From Acidobacteriaceae bacterium (lineage in GTDB: Bacteria; Acidobacteriota; Terriglobia; Terriglobales; Acidobacteriaceae): 33,182 nucleotides of DNA. Location of the stretch: assembly GCA_003134815.1 (NCBI GenBank), contig PLCO01000040.1, positions 1-33,182 on the forward strand. The letters are read 5' to 3'. The position numbers and the translations under genes are program-made. Below the pieces are notes generated by a model. That model saw only the letters and a program-made list of their open reading frames with translations, was not told the DNA's origin and searched no databases. Below, one piece after another: positions 16,649-26,700 of this stretch; positions within the stretch are counted from its first letter, which is position 1; each line of letters opens with the position of its first letter.

Positions 16649-16883
16649 CTGCCGGAGACGAATCAGCTTGTGTTTCGAGCAATGTGGCGCGCGTCCGACC
16701 GATTCCGGCCGGAAATCGCGAGGTCTATAACCAGTTGTTTGCCTGGATTTGGAGATCAGCGAGGGCGCCCGTTAGGGTGCCGGCGAAGCTGAGATCGACT
16801 GATCTCACTACTTTGCCTCGCAGGGCGAGGTTCAATTGCCAACTTTGCACTCGCCATCCATTCGACGTACACTTGAGAAACGA

Positions 16884-17255
16884 ATGCGTGTTCTTCGCCA
16901 ATTCGGAGTACTGGGCCTAATGCTGGTATCGTGCTTGGCGCCGACATTGGTTTGCACGGTTCCTGGCGCACACATGAGTGCGCAAGAATGTGCTTGCTGC
17001 CGCACGATGAATGACCAGTGCGGGCAGATGGAGATGCCGGCGTCGCATGGCTGCTGCCATAGGACTCCGCAAAGCGTCTACATCAACGCGCCCGCTTTGA
17101 AGAAAGTGTCGGTCCACCCGGTTGCGGTCGCACCTATCTGGCTGACCGCTTCAGAGCTGCTGAATCCAACCGCTGTCTTCACCGTGTGGGTTGATCGCCC
17201 TGAATACTCCCCACCAAAGGCCCAGCCCTTCACGGTCTCCATCCTAAGAATCTAG
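16884..17255 (+). CDS. Cys/Met/His-rich exported protein, possible metal-binding lipoprotein
   Basis: 123 residues from ATG 16884 (the frame is open upstream to 16836). The N-terminus is a signal peptide; LVSC at residues 14-17 fits a lipobox, so Cys17 may be lipidated. The mature part carries CACCRTMNDQCGQMEM and HGCCHRT, a dense set of Cys, Met and His that suits copper or silver. The rest is a beta-rich tail ending in TVSILRI. It lies 81 nt before a cusCBA-like operon on the same strand, so a periplasmic or membrane-tethered copper sensor or chaperone is plausible. No family recognised. Confidence 0.6.
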   Translation: MRVLRQFGVLGLMLVSCLAPTLVCTVPGAHMSAQECACCRTMNDQCGQMEMPASHGCCHRTPQSVYINAPALKKVSVHPVAVAPIWLTASELLNPTAVFTVWVDRPEYSPPKAQPFTVSILRI

Positions 17256-17336
17256 TTCACTCCTCTCTCGCACTTCGTTCGAATCGCGCACACGCGCGAT
17301 CGCATCCGAACTGTTATTGAGACAGGAGATTGCCCC

Positions 17337-18596
17337 ATGAAGGTGGCCTTGTACTGGACCGTCGCATTGGTGCTGACAACCGGCGTCCTCGCATCCGCAG
17401 AGGATATGCCCATGAAGCCGACACCGCTTGCTCAATTGATCGCCGAAGCCGAGGCGAATAATGCTCAGATATCCGCCGCGGATCACTCGTGGAAAGCGGC
17501 GACCCATGTTGCTCAACAGATCACAACCCTGCCCGACCCGCAGTTTACGGTGCAGCAATTCAGTGTAGGCAGCCCGAAGCCTTTCGCGGGTTTCAGCAAC
17601 AGTGATTTTGCCTATATCGGGTTCGGTGCATCACAGGACCTACCTTATCCCGGCAAGCTAAAGCTCAAAGGCGAGGTGGCGAACCGGGAGGCGGACACGC
17701 AACAAGCGCAAGCAGATGTCGTGCGTGCGTCAGTTACCGAACAGGTGAAGCTCGTTTACCTGCAACTGGCTTACCACGAAGCGACGCTTGCCATTTTGCA
17801 GCAGAACGATGCGGTTCTACAACCGCTCATTCAAAGCGGACTATCTCAATACAGTCTGGGGCAAGGCAGCCAGGCCGACGTGCTCAAGGCGCAGCTTGAA
17901 CACACAAAGATCCTCCGCGAAGTCACGATGCACCATCAAGAGATGGGCCAGCTTCAGGCTGACCTCAAGCAATTACTGCATCGTTCGCAAGACTCTGCGG
18001 ACATCCTGCCTGAGCAGCTTTTGGCCACACCGTTGCGGTACACCGCTGAAGAGTTACAAGCGTTGGTCCAGGGGCACAACCCGGCAGTTCAGATGGACAC
18101 GAACGCCGTTGAAAAGCAGGATGCGCAGCTCAAATCGGCGCAACGCGATGGCAAGCCCGACTTCAATATTGGCTATATGTTTGAGCAAACAGGCGGCGGC
18201 TATCGAGATTACTACGTGCTAACCCTCAACATGAGGCTGCCCCGGCATAAGCGCGTGGAAGGTGAGATTGCAGAAGCAACCGAAGATCTGAATCAGTCGA
18301 AGCAGGAGCTCGATTCGCAGGTGCAGCAACAGCTCGCGGATGTGCAGAAGCAGTTTATAGCTGTTACCAGCACTGAAGAGCTATTGAAGGAATATCAGGA
18401 TGGCTTGATCCCCCAGGCTGAGGCTGCCTTCCATTTCGAAGAGGCCGCCTACCAATCGAACAAAGAGCAATTTGCTCCCGTCCTTTCTTCGCTGCTTGAT
18501 GTGCTGTCGTTTGAACACGACTATCAGCAGGCACTCCTCGATCACGAAACGGCATTAGCGCATCTCGAAACTCTGACAGGAGCGACACTCCGATGA
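17337..18596 (+). CDS. cusC: Outer-membrane efflux channel, TolC/CusC family
   Basis: 419 residues. ATG 17337 has AGGAG 8 nt upstream. Signal peptide of about 21 residues (MKVALYW to ASAED). The body is two TolC-type repeats of long amphipathic helices: AEANNAQISAADHSWKAA at about 34-51, TLPDPQFTV near 62, a Gln-rich coiled coil (QQAQADVVRA; QVKLVYLQLAYHEA), and the second repeat from about 240 onward. Channel subunit that carries metal ions out across the outer membrane with the CusB-like adaptor and CusA-like pump. Its stop overlaps the next start by 4 nt (ATGA). No N-terminal lipidation Cys is seen. Confidence 0.85.
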   Translation: MKVALYWTVALVLTTGVLASAEDMPMKPTPLAQLIAEAEANNAQISAADHSWKAATHVAQQITTLPDPQFTVQQFSVGSPKPFAGFSNSDFAYIGFGASQDLPYPGKLKLKGEVANREADTQQAQADVVRASVTEQVKLVYLQLAYHEATLAILQQNDAVLQPLIQSGLSQYSLGQGSQADVLKAQLEHTKILREVTMHHQEMGQLQADLKQLLHRSQDSADILPEQLLATPLRYTAEELQALVQGHNPAVQMDTNAVEKQDAQLKSAQRDGKPDFNIGYMFEQTGGGYRDYYVLTLNMRLPRHKRVEGEIAEATEDLNQSKQELDSQVQQQLADVQKQFIAVTSTEELLKEYQDGLIPQAEAAFHFEEAAYQSNKEQFAPVLSSLLDVLSFEHDYQQALLDHETALAHLETLTGATLR

Positions 18597-20182
18597 ACAA
18601 ATATGTATTGAGAACCTCTCTCGTCTGGATTGCTGTCCTCGCGGTTCTCGCTGGGATTTGGGTATACCGTTCCCAACGGACGAAGCCGTCAACGACTGCG
18701 AGCACGCCGATGTCCGGGGATGTTCAGCCTGCGGCTTCTGGACCGTCTCCGGGGACGAAAATGCCGGAGTCTTCTATGCCGGATCAGAATTCGCAAACTC
18801 CGCTCGTTCCCGTTCAGCTCACGCCGGAACGGATGCAAAGCATCGGCGTCAAGATCGGGACTGTCGAATACAAGCAGTTGAAGGATGATCTACGTGCAAC
18901 TGGGTCGGTTGCTCTGGACGAACGTCTGGTGTCCTATGTGCAGGCGCGGTTTCCTGGCTATATCCGCACTGTGTTTGCGAATGCCACCTACCAGTACGTC
19001 CGCAAGGGCCAGCCACTCTTTACCATCTACAGCCCGGAGCTTGTCGCCACCGAGCGTGAGTATCTGCTGGCGCGGGAGAACCAGAAGGCCCTTGCAGCCA
19101 GTACCGTCGGTGAAGTTGCATCGGGTGCGGCGTCTCTTACTGACGCGGCAGAACAACGACTGGAGCAGTGGAATGTTCCCGCTGAGGAGCTGGCAAAGCT
19201 GAAGCAATCCAATACGCCCATCACCGATCTCACATTCAACTCGCCTGCCTCCGGATACATCACCGAGTACAGCGCACTTCCCAATATGTATGTTGACCCT
19301 TCGACGCGACTCTACACTCTCGCCGATCTCTCGCAGGTATGGGTCGTTGCGCAGGTCTTCCAAAGTGATCTTGGCCGTGTCCGGCCCGGCGATGCAGCCG
19401 AAGTCACGGTAGATTCGTATCCGGACCGCGTCTTTGCGGGGCGCATCGAAACAATCCTGCCGCAGGTGGACGCGGCCACGCGCACCGTTCAGGTGCGCCT
19501 CGTTATTCAGAATCCCGCACTCAAGCTGAAGCCAGGCATGTTCGTCAATGTCGATCTCAAGACGAGTTTAGGGCGCCAGCTTGTGGTGCCTGCGTCGGCA
19601 GTCTTCCAATCCGGCGCCAGGCAGCTCGTATTCCTCAACCACGGGAACGGCAGTTTGGAGCCAAAAGAAATCACGGTCGGGCCTCGCGTTGGCGATGATT
19701 TTGTCGTTCTTAACGGGCTGGAAGCGCATCAATCCATCGTCACGTCGGCGAATTTCCTGATTGATTCGGAAAGTCAGCTGCAAGCTGCGGCAGGCGCCTT
19801 TGTTCCGCCTCCGCCAGGCGCTGGCAGCAATGCTCCCCCAGGCAATGCACCCGCAGTCGCACAGGCGAAGATTGACTTCAGCACCGATCCCGATCCGCCG
19901 CAAAAGGGCAGCAATGTTTTCCGGGTGAAACTGACGGGCGCAGACGGGAGTCCCACCACCGGCGCGCAGGTCACGGTCACGTTTTATATGGCCGCCATGC
20001 CGGCGATGGGCATGGCGGCAATCAACACAACCGCGAAGCTCACTGACAGGGGGAATGGCCTCTATGAAGGAAACGGCTCGCTCGATCCCGGCGGCACCTG
20101 GCAGGTGTCCATCTCCGTCCAGAAAAGCGGCCAGGTTATTGCCACGAAGCAATTGAGCGTGAACGCGACGGGAGGAATGTAA
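18593..20182 (+). CDS. cusB: RND periplasmic adaptor, CusB family, with C-terminal YtkA/FixH-like domain
   Basis: 529 residues. N-terminal membrane anchor (VWIAVLAVLAGIWVY, about 11-25), then a Pro/Ser linker. The adaptor follows: the beta-barrel start VQLTPERMQSIGVKIGTV near 74-91, a barrel-sandwich half (YIRTVFANATYQYVRKGQPLF), a helical hairpin, the second half (PASGYITEYSALPNMYVDP), and the barrel strand VWVVAQVFQSDLGRVRPGD. Beyond about 430 an extra beta domain has VTVTFYMAAMPAMGMAA and GLYEGNGSLDPGGTWQVSI, like the YtkA family; its Met cluster might bind Cu(I). No YHS-type metal domain at the N-terminus. Stop overlaps the next start by 1 nt. Confidence 0.88.
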   Translation: MNKYVLRTSLVWIAVLAVLAGIWVYRSQRTKPSTTASTPMSGDVQPAASGPSPGTKMPESSMPDQNSQTPLVPVQLTPERMQSIGVKIGTVEYKQLKDDLRATGSVALDERLVSYVQARFPGYIRTVFANATYQYVRKGQPLFTIYSPELVATEREYLLARENQKALAASTVGEVASGAASLTDAAEQRLEQWNVPAEELAKLKQSNTPITDLTFNSPASGYITEYSALPNMYVDPSTRLYTLADLSQVWVVAQVFQSDLGRVRPGDAAEVTVDSYPDRVFAGRIETILPQVDAATRTVQVRLVIQNPALKLKPGMFVNVDLKTSLGRQLVVPASAVFQSGARQLVFLNHGNGSLEPKEITVGPRVGDDFVVLNGLEAHQSIVTSANFLIDSESQLQAAAGAFVPPPPGAGSNAPPGNAPAVAQAKIDFSTDPDPPQKGSNVFRVKLTGADGSPTTGAQVTVTFYMAAMPAMGMAAINTTAKLTDRGNGLYEGNGSLDPGGTWQVSISVQKSGQVIATKQLSVNATGGM

Positions 20183-23100
20183 TGCTCTCTCGGATCATTG
20201 AAGTCTGCGCGCGCAATCGCTTCCTTGTCTTTACAACAGTTTTGCTCCTGACACTTGCAGGCATTTGGTCGTTGCAGCATGTGCCGCTGGACGCGTTGCC
20301 GGATATCTCCGATGTACAGGTCATCGTCCACACTGCCTGGGAAGGGGAGCCGCCCGATGTAATCGAAGATCAGGTGACCTACCCGATCGTGACCAGTCTT
20401 CTTGCTGCGCCCCATGTGAAGGCCGTGCGCGCACAAACTATGTTAGGTGACTCCTACGTCTATGTAGTTTTTCAGGATGGTACAGACCTCTACTGGGCAC
20501 GCTCGCGTGTCATCGAATACCTGCAACAGATCAGCGGGCGTCTGCCGGCGAATGTCCATCCTTCAATCGGTCCCGATGCAACAGGGGCTGGCTGGGTGTA
20601 TGAATACGCCATCGTCGATAAAAGCGGAAAGAGCAGTCTTGCCGACCTGCGCAGCTTGCAGGACTGGCACCTGCGCTACGAGCTGGAGACCGTGCCAGGG
20701 GTGGCCGAGGTCGCCAGCATCGGAGGTTTTGTCAGGCAGTATCAAGTGCAGCTCGATCCCAACAAGCTGCTTGCCTATGGCATACCGCTTTCGACCGTGA
20801 TTGAAAAAGTAAAGATGAGCACGAATGAAGTGGGCGGGCGCGTGCTCGATCAGAGCGGCGCAGAGTACATGATCCGCGGCCTCGGTTATTTGCGCTCGCT
20901 TGATGATCTCGCTTCTGTAGCGGTCGGCAGCAAAAACGGAACACCGATACTATTGCGCGATTTAGGAACCGTGAGCTTCGGCCCAGATATCCGCGAAGGG
21001 GTGGCAGAGTGGAATGGCGAGGGCGAAACGGTTGGCGGGATCATCGTCATGCGCCAGGGGATGAATGCTCTCGACGTTATCAATGGAGTGAAGCAGAAGC
21101 TTCATGAGATCGCGCCATCCCTTCCGCCCGGCGTCCAGATCATGCCCGGATACGACCGCTCCGACCTGATCAGCGCGTCCATAAAGACTTTACAGCGTGA
21201 TCTTCTGGAAGAAGCAGTCATCGTCAGTTTGGTGATCATCGTCTTCCTGTTCCACTTCCGATCCGCGCTCATTGCCATCGTGGCTTTGCCCATTGCAGTC
21301 CTAATGTCGTTCATCCCCATGTACTGGCTGGGAGTGACCTCGAATATCATGTCGCTGGGCGGCATCGCATTGGCGATTGGAGTGCTCGTCGACGCGTCCA
21401 TTGTGATGGTCGAAAACGGCTACCGCCATTTGTCGGACCGTCAGGAAAATAACGCAGCCCCAGTTTTGGAGCCCGAGCGACAGAAGATCCTGATCAACGC
21501 TGCCAAGCAGGTAGGTCCGGCCCTCTTCTTCTCATTGCTGATCATTATTGTGTCTTTCCTGCCGGTCTTTCTGCTCGAAGCGCAGGAGGGACGCATGTTC
21601 CGGCCGCTGGCCTGGACAAAGACGCTGGCAGTCGGCTCGTCCTCCATCCTGGCTATCACGCTTGTTCCGGTCCTGATGGTGATGTTGATCCGAGGGCGGT
21701 TGCGCCCGGAGCGCAAGAATCCGATCTCGCGCGTTACACAGGCCATCTACCTGCCGGTTCTGAAGTTCTGCCTGCGCCATCGCTGGCTCACGATTGCCGT
21801 GAATCTGATTTTCCTCGTTGTAACCTTTCCGCTCGCGTCGCGCCTGGGCAGCCAGTTCATGCCGCCTCTTTTTGAGGGTTCCACTTTATATATGCCGACT
21901 GCTCTTCCCGGCATCTCCGTTGAGCAGGCAAAGGTGCTCCTGCAGCAGCAGGACCGCATTCTTCGCAGCTTCCCGGAGGTTGCGAGCGTCTTCGGTGCTG
22001 TTGGCCGCTCGGATAGTGCAACCGATAACGCGCCCATTGATATGTACGACACCACGGTCATGCTTAAGCCACGCGAGCAGTGGCCTTCAGGGATGACCTA
22101 CGAAAAGCTGATTCAGCAGATGGACGAAAAGCTCCAGTTTCCAGGGCTCTCGAACACATGGACGATGCCAGTCGAAAATCGCCTGGACATGGAACTGACC
22201 GGCATCAAGACGCCTCTGGGAATGAAAGTCCAGGGACCGAATGTCGAAGGCATTCAGCAGTTAGCCTCGCAGATTCAGAGCGTTCTCTCTGGAATGCCGG
22301 AGATGAGATCGATCTTTGCCGAGAAGGTCGCCCAGGGTTTCTACATCAACGTCGAGGTTAATCGCGAAGAAGCCGCGCGTTATGGCCTGACTGTTGCAGA
22401 CGTTCAGACCGCCGTCGAATCCGGGATCGGCGGCCAGAACATTGCGGAGAACATTGAGGGCCGTGAGAGGTACCCCATCAACGTCCGTTATCAAAGAGAC
22501 TTTCGAGACAATGTCGATCAGATGCGCGGCGTGCTGATTGGTACGCCGTCCGGCGCGCAAATCCCTCTCGGACAAGTCGCTCGTATTTCGTTCTCAAATG
22601 GTCCAGCGATGATCCGCGACGAAGATGGGGCGTTGACGGGATATATCTATATCGATCTCTCGAACACCGATTATGGCGGCTTTGTCGAAAAAGCAAATAA
22701 GCTCCTTCACGACAAACTCGCGCTGCCCGCCAATTACACCTTTCAGTGGTCGGGAGAATACGAACTTGAAATGCGCGCAAAGCACCGGTTGCAGTTGATC
22801 CTGCCGATCGTCTTTTTTGTGATCTTCCTGTTGCTGTATCTGGTCTTCCATTCGGTGGCCGAAGCGCTGGTCCTGATCTTCCCCACCATATATGCGATGA
22901 GTGGAGGCCTGCTCTTGCAATGGATTCTTCACTACAATTTCAGCGTTGCTGTGGCGGTCGGTTACATTGCACTCTTTGGAATCGCGGTAGAAACCGGCGT
23001 GGTGATGGTGGTTTACCTTCATGAAGCGCTAGAACATAAGCTGCAATCCGGCAAGACATTGACGAATGCTGATGTGGAGGCTGCGGTGATTGAAGGCGCA

Positions 23101-23370
23101 GTCCAGCGCTTGCGGCCGAAGCTCATGACGGTATGCGCGGTCCTTGCCAGCCTGGTTCCGATTCTCTGGGAATCCGGCATCGGCTCCGATGTGATGAAGC
23201 CGATTGCCGCACCCATCGTTGGCGGCATGATTACTTCAACAATTCATGTCTTGATTCTGGTGCCTGTATTCTTTGTCATGATGAAGGAGCGGGCTTTACG
23301 CAAGGGAACGCTTCAACCAGCCGCTCAGACCGATACCATGGGGCCGTCGGAGACTCATGTAGTCAATTGA
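20182..23370 (+). CDS. cusA: Heavy-metal RND efflux pump, CusA family (Cu/Ag)
   Basis: 1062 residues, a full-length inner-membrane RND pump driven by the proton gradient. Opening VPLDALPDISDVQVIV and the porter-domain motif VYVVFQDGTDLYWARSRV are typical of the CzcA/CusA group. The transmembrane proton-relay helix reads AIGVLVDASIVMVENGYRHL. The region TMPVENRLDMELTGIKTPLGMKVQG resembles CusA, whose central funnel carries Met ligands, more than CzcA, so monovalent Cu or Ag is the likely substrate. Forms the tripartite complex with the two preceding gene products; GGAGG precedes the ATG by about 6 nt. Confidence 0.9.
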   Translation: MLSRIIEVCARNRFLVFTTVLLLTLAGIWSLQHVPLDALPDISDVQVIVHTAWEGEPPDVIEDQVTYPIVTSLLAAPHVKAVRAQTMLGDSYVYVVFQDGTDLYWARSRVIEYLQQISGRLPANVHPSIGPDATGAGWVYEYAIVDKSGKSSLADLRSLQDWHLRYELETVPGVAEVASIGGFVRQYQVQLDPNKLLAYGIPLSTVIEKVKMSTNEVGGRVLDQSGAEYMIRGLGYLRSLDDLASVAVGSKNGTPILLRDLGTVSFGPDIREGVAEWNGEGETVGGIIVMRQGMNALDVINGVKQKLHEIAPSLPPGVQIMPGYDRSDLISASIKTLQRDLLEEAVIVSLVIIVFLFHFRSALIAIVALPIAVLMSFIPMYWLGVTSNIMSLGGIALAIGVLVDASIVMVENGYRHLSDRQENNAAPVLEPERQKILINAAKQVGPALFFSLLIIIVSFLPVFLLEAQEGRMFRPLAWTKTLAVGSSSILAITLVPVLMVMLIRGRLRPERKNPISRVTQAIYLPVLKFCLRHRWLTIAVNLIFLVVTFPLASRLGSQFMPPLFEGSTLYMPTALPGISVEQAKVLLQQQDRILRSFPEVASVFGAVGRSDSATDNAPIDMYDTTVMLKPREQWPSGMTYEKLIQQMDEKLQFPGLSNTWTMPVENRLDMELTGIKTPLGMKVQGPNVEGIQQLASQIQSVLSGMPEMRSIFAEKVAQGFYINVEVNREEAARYGLTVADVQTAVESGIGGQNIAENIEGRERYPINVRYQRDFRDNVDQMRGVLIGTPSGAQIPLGQVARISFSNGPAMIRDEDGALTGYIYIDLSNTDYGGFVEKANKLLHDKLALPANYTFQWSGEYELEMRAKHRLQLILPIVFFVIFLLLYLVFHSVAEALVLIFPTIYAMSGGLLLQWILHYNFSVAVAVGYIALFGIAVETGVVMVVYLHEALEHKLQSGKTLTNADVEAAVIEGAVQRLRPKLMTVCAVLASLVPILWESGIGSDVMKPIAAPIVGGMITSTIHVLILVPVFFVMMKERALRKGTLQPAAQTDTMGPSETHVVN

Positions 23371-23441
23371 TACGCAGACCATCTGCACGCATTCCCGGCG
23401 AATGTCATTATTTCGTCAATGACCTGGCCGTTCAAAATCTC

Positions 23442-23710
23442 CACTTGTTGAACTTGGAGGCTCTTACAGCTACAAAAATCGTCTACAGTGGATTTTTTAG
23501 ATTGGGATCAAACGGCTGTAAGCTATTGATATATTGGTCGGGGAGAGAGGATTCGAACCTCCGACCCCCTGGTCCCGAACCAGTTTCAGCGAGTTATTGA
23601 AATCTGTTGAGATCACTTGTTTTTAACTGTTTTACATTGAATGGTTTGCGGCCTGCTTGTTGAATGTTGCGGTTCTATGCTGCTCTTGGAGGCTTTCACC
23701 GCTACAGTTT
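23442..23710 (+). repeat. Imperfect direct repeats flanking the tRNA fragment
   Basis: CTTGGAGGCT at 23453-23462 and again at 23684-23693 starts two related stretches of about 35 nt. Both continue with a GCTACA block, then TCG and CTACA with small differences. The shorter string CTTGTTGAA also occurs in both neighbourhoods. They lie on either side of the tRNA fragment in the same orientation. They may be recombinase arm sites or a local duplication; alignment was by eye. Confidence 0.45.
23535..23583 (-). tRNA. 3' fragment of a tRNA-Pro(CGG) gene, candidate attachment site
   Basis: On the minus strand the 49 nt read as the anticodon loop TTCGGGA (anticodon CGG) with a 4-bp CTGG/CCAG stem. 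The variable region and T-arm (GGAGG TTCGAAT CCTCT) follow, then the acceptor 3' strand CTCCCCG, a discriminator A and an encoded CCA. Nothing upstream supplies the acceptor 5' strand or the D-arm; the sequence turns abruptly AT-rich at 23584. This is the classic shape of the displaced att copy at the far end of a tRNA-targeted integrative element. The element would lie at higher coordinates, with the intact tRNA beyond the window. Confidence 0.8.
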
Positions 23711-23791
23711 CGACTACATTCAATTTCGTCCTACTCAAACCAACAGCTAGCCCTTGAACGCTGACCGAAAGACAATCCAGATCACACCAAT

Positions 23792-26700
23792 CTAATTCAC
23801 CGTTAAGGTCAACGTTGCCGTATGCGAGAGTGAGCCGGAAGTTGCCGTCACCATGACGGTCGATGTAGTTGGGGGTGGATTCTGTCCTCCGCCTCCGCCC
23901 GCACTTGCACCCCCGGTTCCGCAGCCGGTCAGAGAAGAAAGCATAAGGACCAACACGATAGTCAGCAGCCGCAGACTCCGCAATCGGCGAGAGAAGCTGA
24001 TCCATCCGAAAGCCAGTGCGAGCGACGTGACTGGGGCAAACGGGAACCGCGTCGGGCTCTTGTTGTTGCTTGTACTCGCAGTAACTCCAATTGTCAGCAT
24101 GGAAGAACTGCCTGCCGCTACGGAAGCGGGCGAAAAGCTGCACATCGCACCAGAGGGCAATCCGGAACAGATGAACGAAACCGATCCGGTGAACCCATTC
24201 AACGCGCCGACGGTTATGCTCGCCGTCCCCGATCCTCCGTTGGAGACGGTCAGCGAAGCCGGGCTAAGAGTGATAGAAAAGTCAGGTGGGGGTGGGGCGA
24301 TCACATAGGCTGCCGTTGCAACTGCGCTTATATTCTGGCCCGGAACCTGGGCGATCGCCTCTATAGTTGTGCTTTGATCAACTGTGATAGGAATGCCAGG
24401 GAAAAGCTGAATGGAACTTCCGGCGACGGGAGTGGTCCCATCGACTGTGTAGTAGAAGGTGGCCCCGGCGGATGCGTCGGTTAGGTATACCGTCTGTGGA
24501 GAGTAGTAAGTGCCAGCCGGAGGAGAAAATGTCGGCGGCGGAGTGGTTCCAAGCGGCGTAAAGGTCTCCGATATAGTTCCCGACGATGGCGCGTCCCCTA
24601 CATACGCGAAGTACTGCGCCATAACCGTATCTGCGCCGATCGATAACGGTGGCCCTCCGGTACCATTCGACCAGGACGCCTGGCCATTAGCATCCAGGCC
24701 TACCTGGGCATACGTGAATCCGCAAATGAAGTACACGAAGCCCCTTGCCGGCTTTCCCGTATTTTCAAGAACCGTCGCGGTAAATGTAACGGGTGTCCCG
24801 TAGAGTGCCGGATTCTGGCTGGACGTCAAGGTGGTCGTCGTCGGAATCAGTGTCAACGTCTCGGTGCCGGAAGCGGTGCTTGGCGCATTGTTGACGTCGC
24901 CTGAGTACTGCGCATTGAATTGGATCTCGTCAACCGTGACGGTGTTGGTGTCGAATGTGAGGGTCGCCGTTCCCGAGGAATCGACTGGAGCCCAGCCCCA
25001 CGGGCCGAATCCTACCCCGCCGTTATCGGATGGCTCCAATCCGTAGAAGCTGAAGCCGACAGCTCCAGTGGGCGTTTGTCCTGAGGTTGGCTGTACCCTC
25101 ACAGTGAAGGTCACCGGTTGTCGATATTCCACGGCAGGGGCGCTCGAAGTGATGTTTAACGTTGTGAGGGGCAACGGCATCATCTCACTTGCATTGAACT
25201 CCGTTACGAAAGTCCCGCCACCGCTGGCCTGATAAGCTCCTGACGTCGTGGGAAAGTCCGCCGACACAGTTATCCCGGCGAGATAAACATTTCCGGCAGG
25301 ATCAATGGCAATGGCTTTTGCGCAGTCGCACGTCTCGCCACTCTGGTCGCCGTTGCCGCTCAAATACGTCGAGTAGAGAATTTGCGAAGCGGTGGAGTTA
25401 ATCTTGGTGAGAGAGCTGCCCTCGTCAGCAGAACTGATCTCAGCGAGATTCTGGGGCTCAAACGCTCCGTCCGTCACAGGGAAATCTGTCGATTGCACGT
25501 TGCCTACAACGTACGCATTTCCAAACGAGTCCACCGCAATTGCGGTGCCGTAATCCTCAAAGGTCCCGCCGAGATAGGTTGAATAATCAAGCACCGTTCC
25601 GCCGTTGTTGATTTTGGCGACGAAGGCGTTCCAGTAACCGTAGCCGCCTATAGATTTCTGAAAGACGTTGGAAGTCACCGGGAAGTCGCTTGCTGTGGTT
25701 ATCCCCGTGACGTAGGCGCTGCCGGCAGTATCAACTGCAATCGCATTCACACCGCCGCTCTTGCTTCCACCCAGATAGGTCGAGTACACCAGCGAGCTGC
25801 CCGTGTTGTTGACCTTCGTGACAAACCCGGTCTCGACTCCTGCTTCTGCCTTTTTTGATTGCTGTACGGCATTTGGCGTAAGCGGAAAATCCGCAGATGT
25901 TGTTCCACCGCCGACCACGGCGTTGCCGGAGGGATCGAGAACGATTCCAACACCCTGGTCCGAATCGCTCCCGCCAAGATAAGTCCCATAAACCAGGCCG
26001 GACCCCGCCGGGTTGAGCTCCGCTACGAATGCGGTCCCAGCGGTGTTTCCCGCAGCAAGGGCTGGCTGAAAGGCTCCCGCCGTTACAGGGAAATCCTTGG
26101 AGATCGTGCTGCCCGTAATAGATGCGTCCCGCGATGCGTCAACAGCGATGGAATAGACGGCGTCTTCAGGGGTGTCCAGGTTAGTGGGGTTGGTGGAGAC
26201 ACTGCCCCCGATATAGGTCGAGTAAATCAGTCCCGTACCCGTGCTGTTGAGCTTGCTCACAAAGCCTGTAAAGCCATTACTGAAGGTTGCCTTGTTTGTG
26301 GTTTGGAATGCGCCCGGCGTCGTGGGAAAATCATCCTGGTCGGTGGTTCCGGCGACGTAGGCGTTGCCTGCGCTGTCGATCGCAATTGCAATCGCGTCCG
26401 AACTGTCGATCGCGCTCGAGCCGCTGAGATAGGTCGCGTACACCAGATGGCTCCCGTCCGAACTCAGCTTGGCGACGAACGTCGAATCGGGAAAAAGGCT
26501 TCCAGTGTACCCGTCGACTGTCTGGAAAGCTCCAGATGTTGTGGGAAAGTTGTTTCCGCACGAGCCCGCAATGTATGCCTCTCCTTCTGCATCGACGGCG
26601 ATTGCCGTCACATCGGTGCCGTCGACGAGCGTGGAGTAGTGGAGAATCGGATCGATGACCAGGGGCTTTGCGCGGTCGTAACGGCCAAGCGTGAAAGCAA

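Larger units (their letters stand above)
23371..23791. other. Island boundary region without protein gene
   Basis: About 420 bases between the CusA-like gene and the end of the SBBP gene, noticeably richer in A+T than the flanks. It contains a tRNA-Pro 3' fragment and a pair of imperfect direct repeats on either side of it. Open frames here are short and unsupported. Confidence 0.6.

Noticed and set aside
16698..16720. Palindrome (CGATTCCGG-CCGGAAATCG) as terminator of the cysteine operon
   Set aside because: No loop, a one-base bulge and no T-tract; it could equally be an operator or chance.
23535..23583. Intact tRNA-Pro gene
   Set aside because: Only the part from the anticodon stem to CCA is present; no acceptor 5' strand or D-arm within 70 nt upstream on the minus strand.
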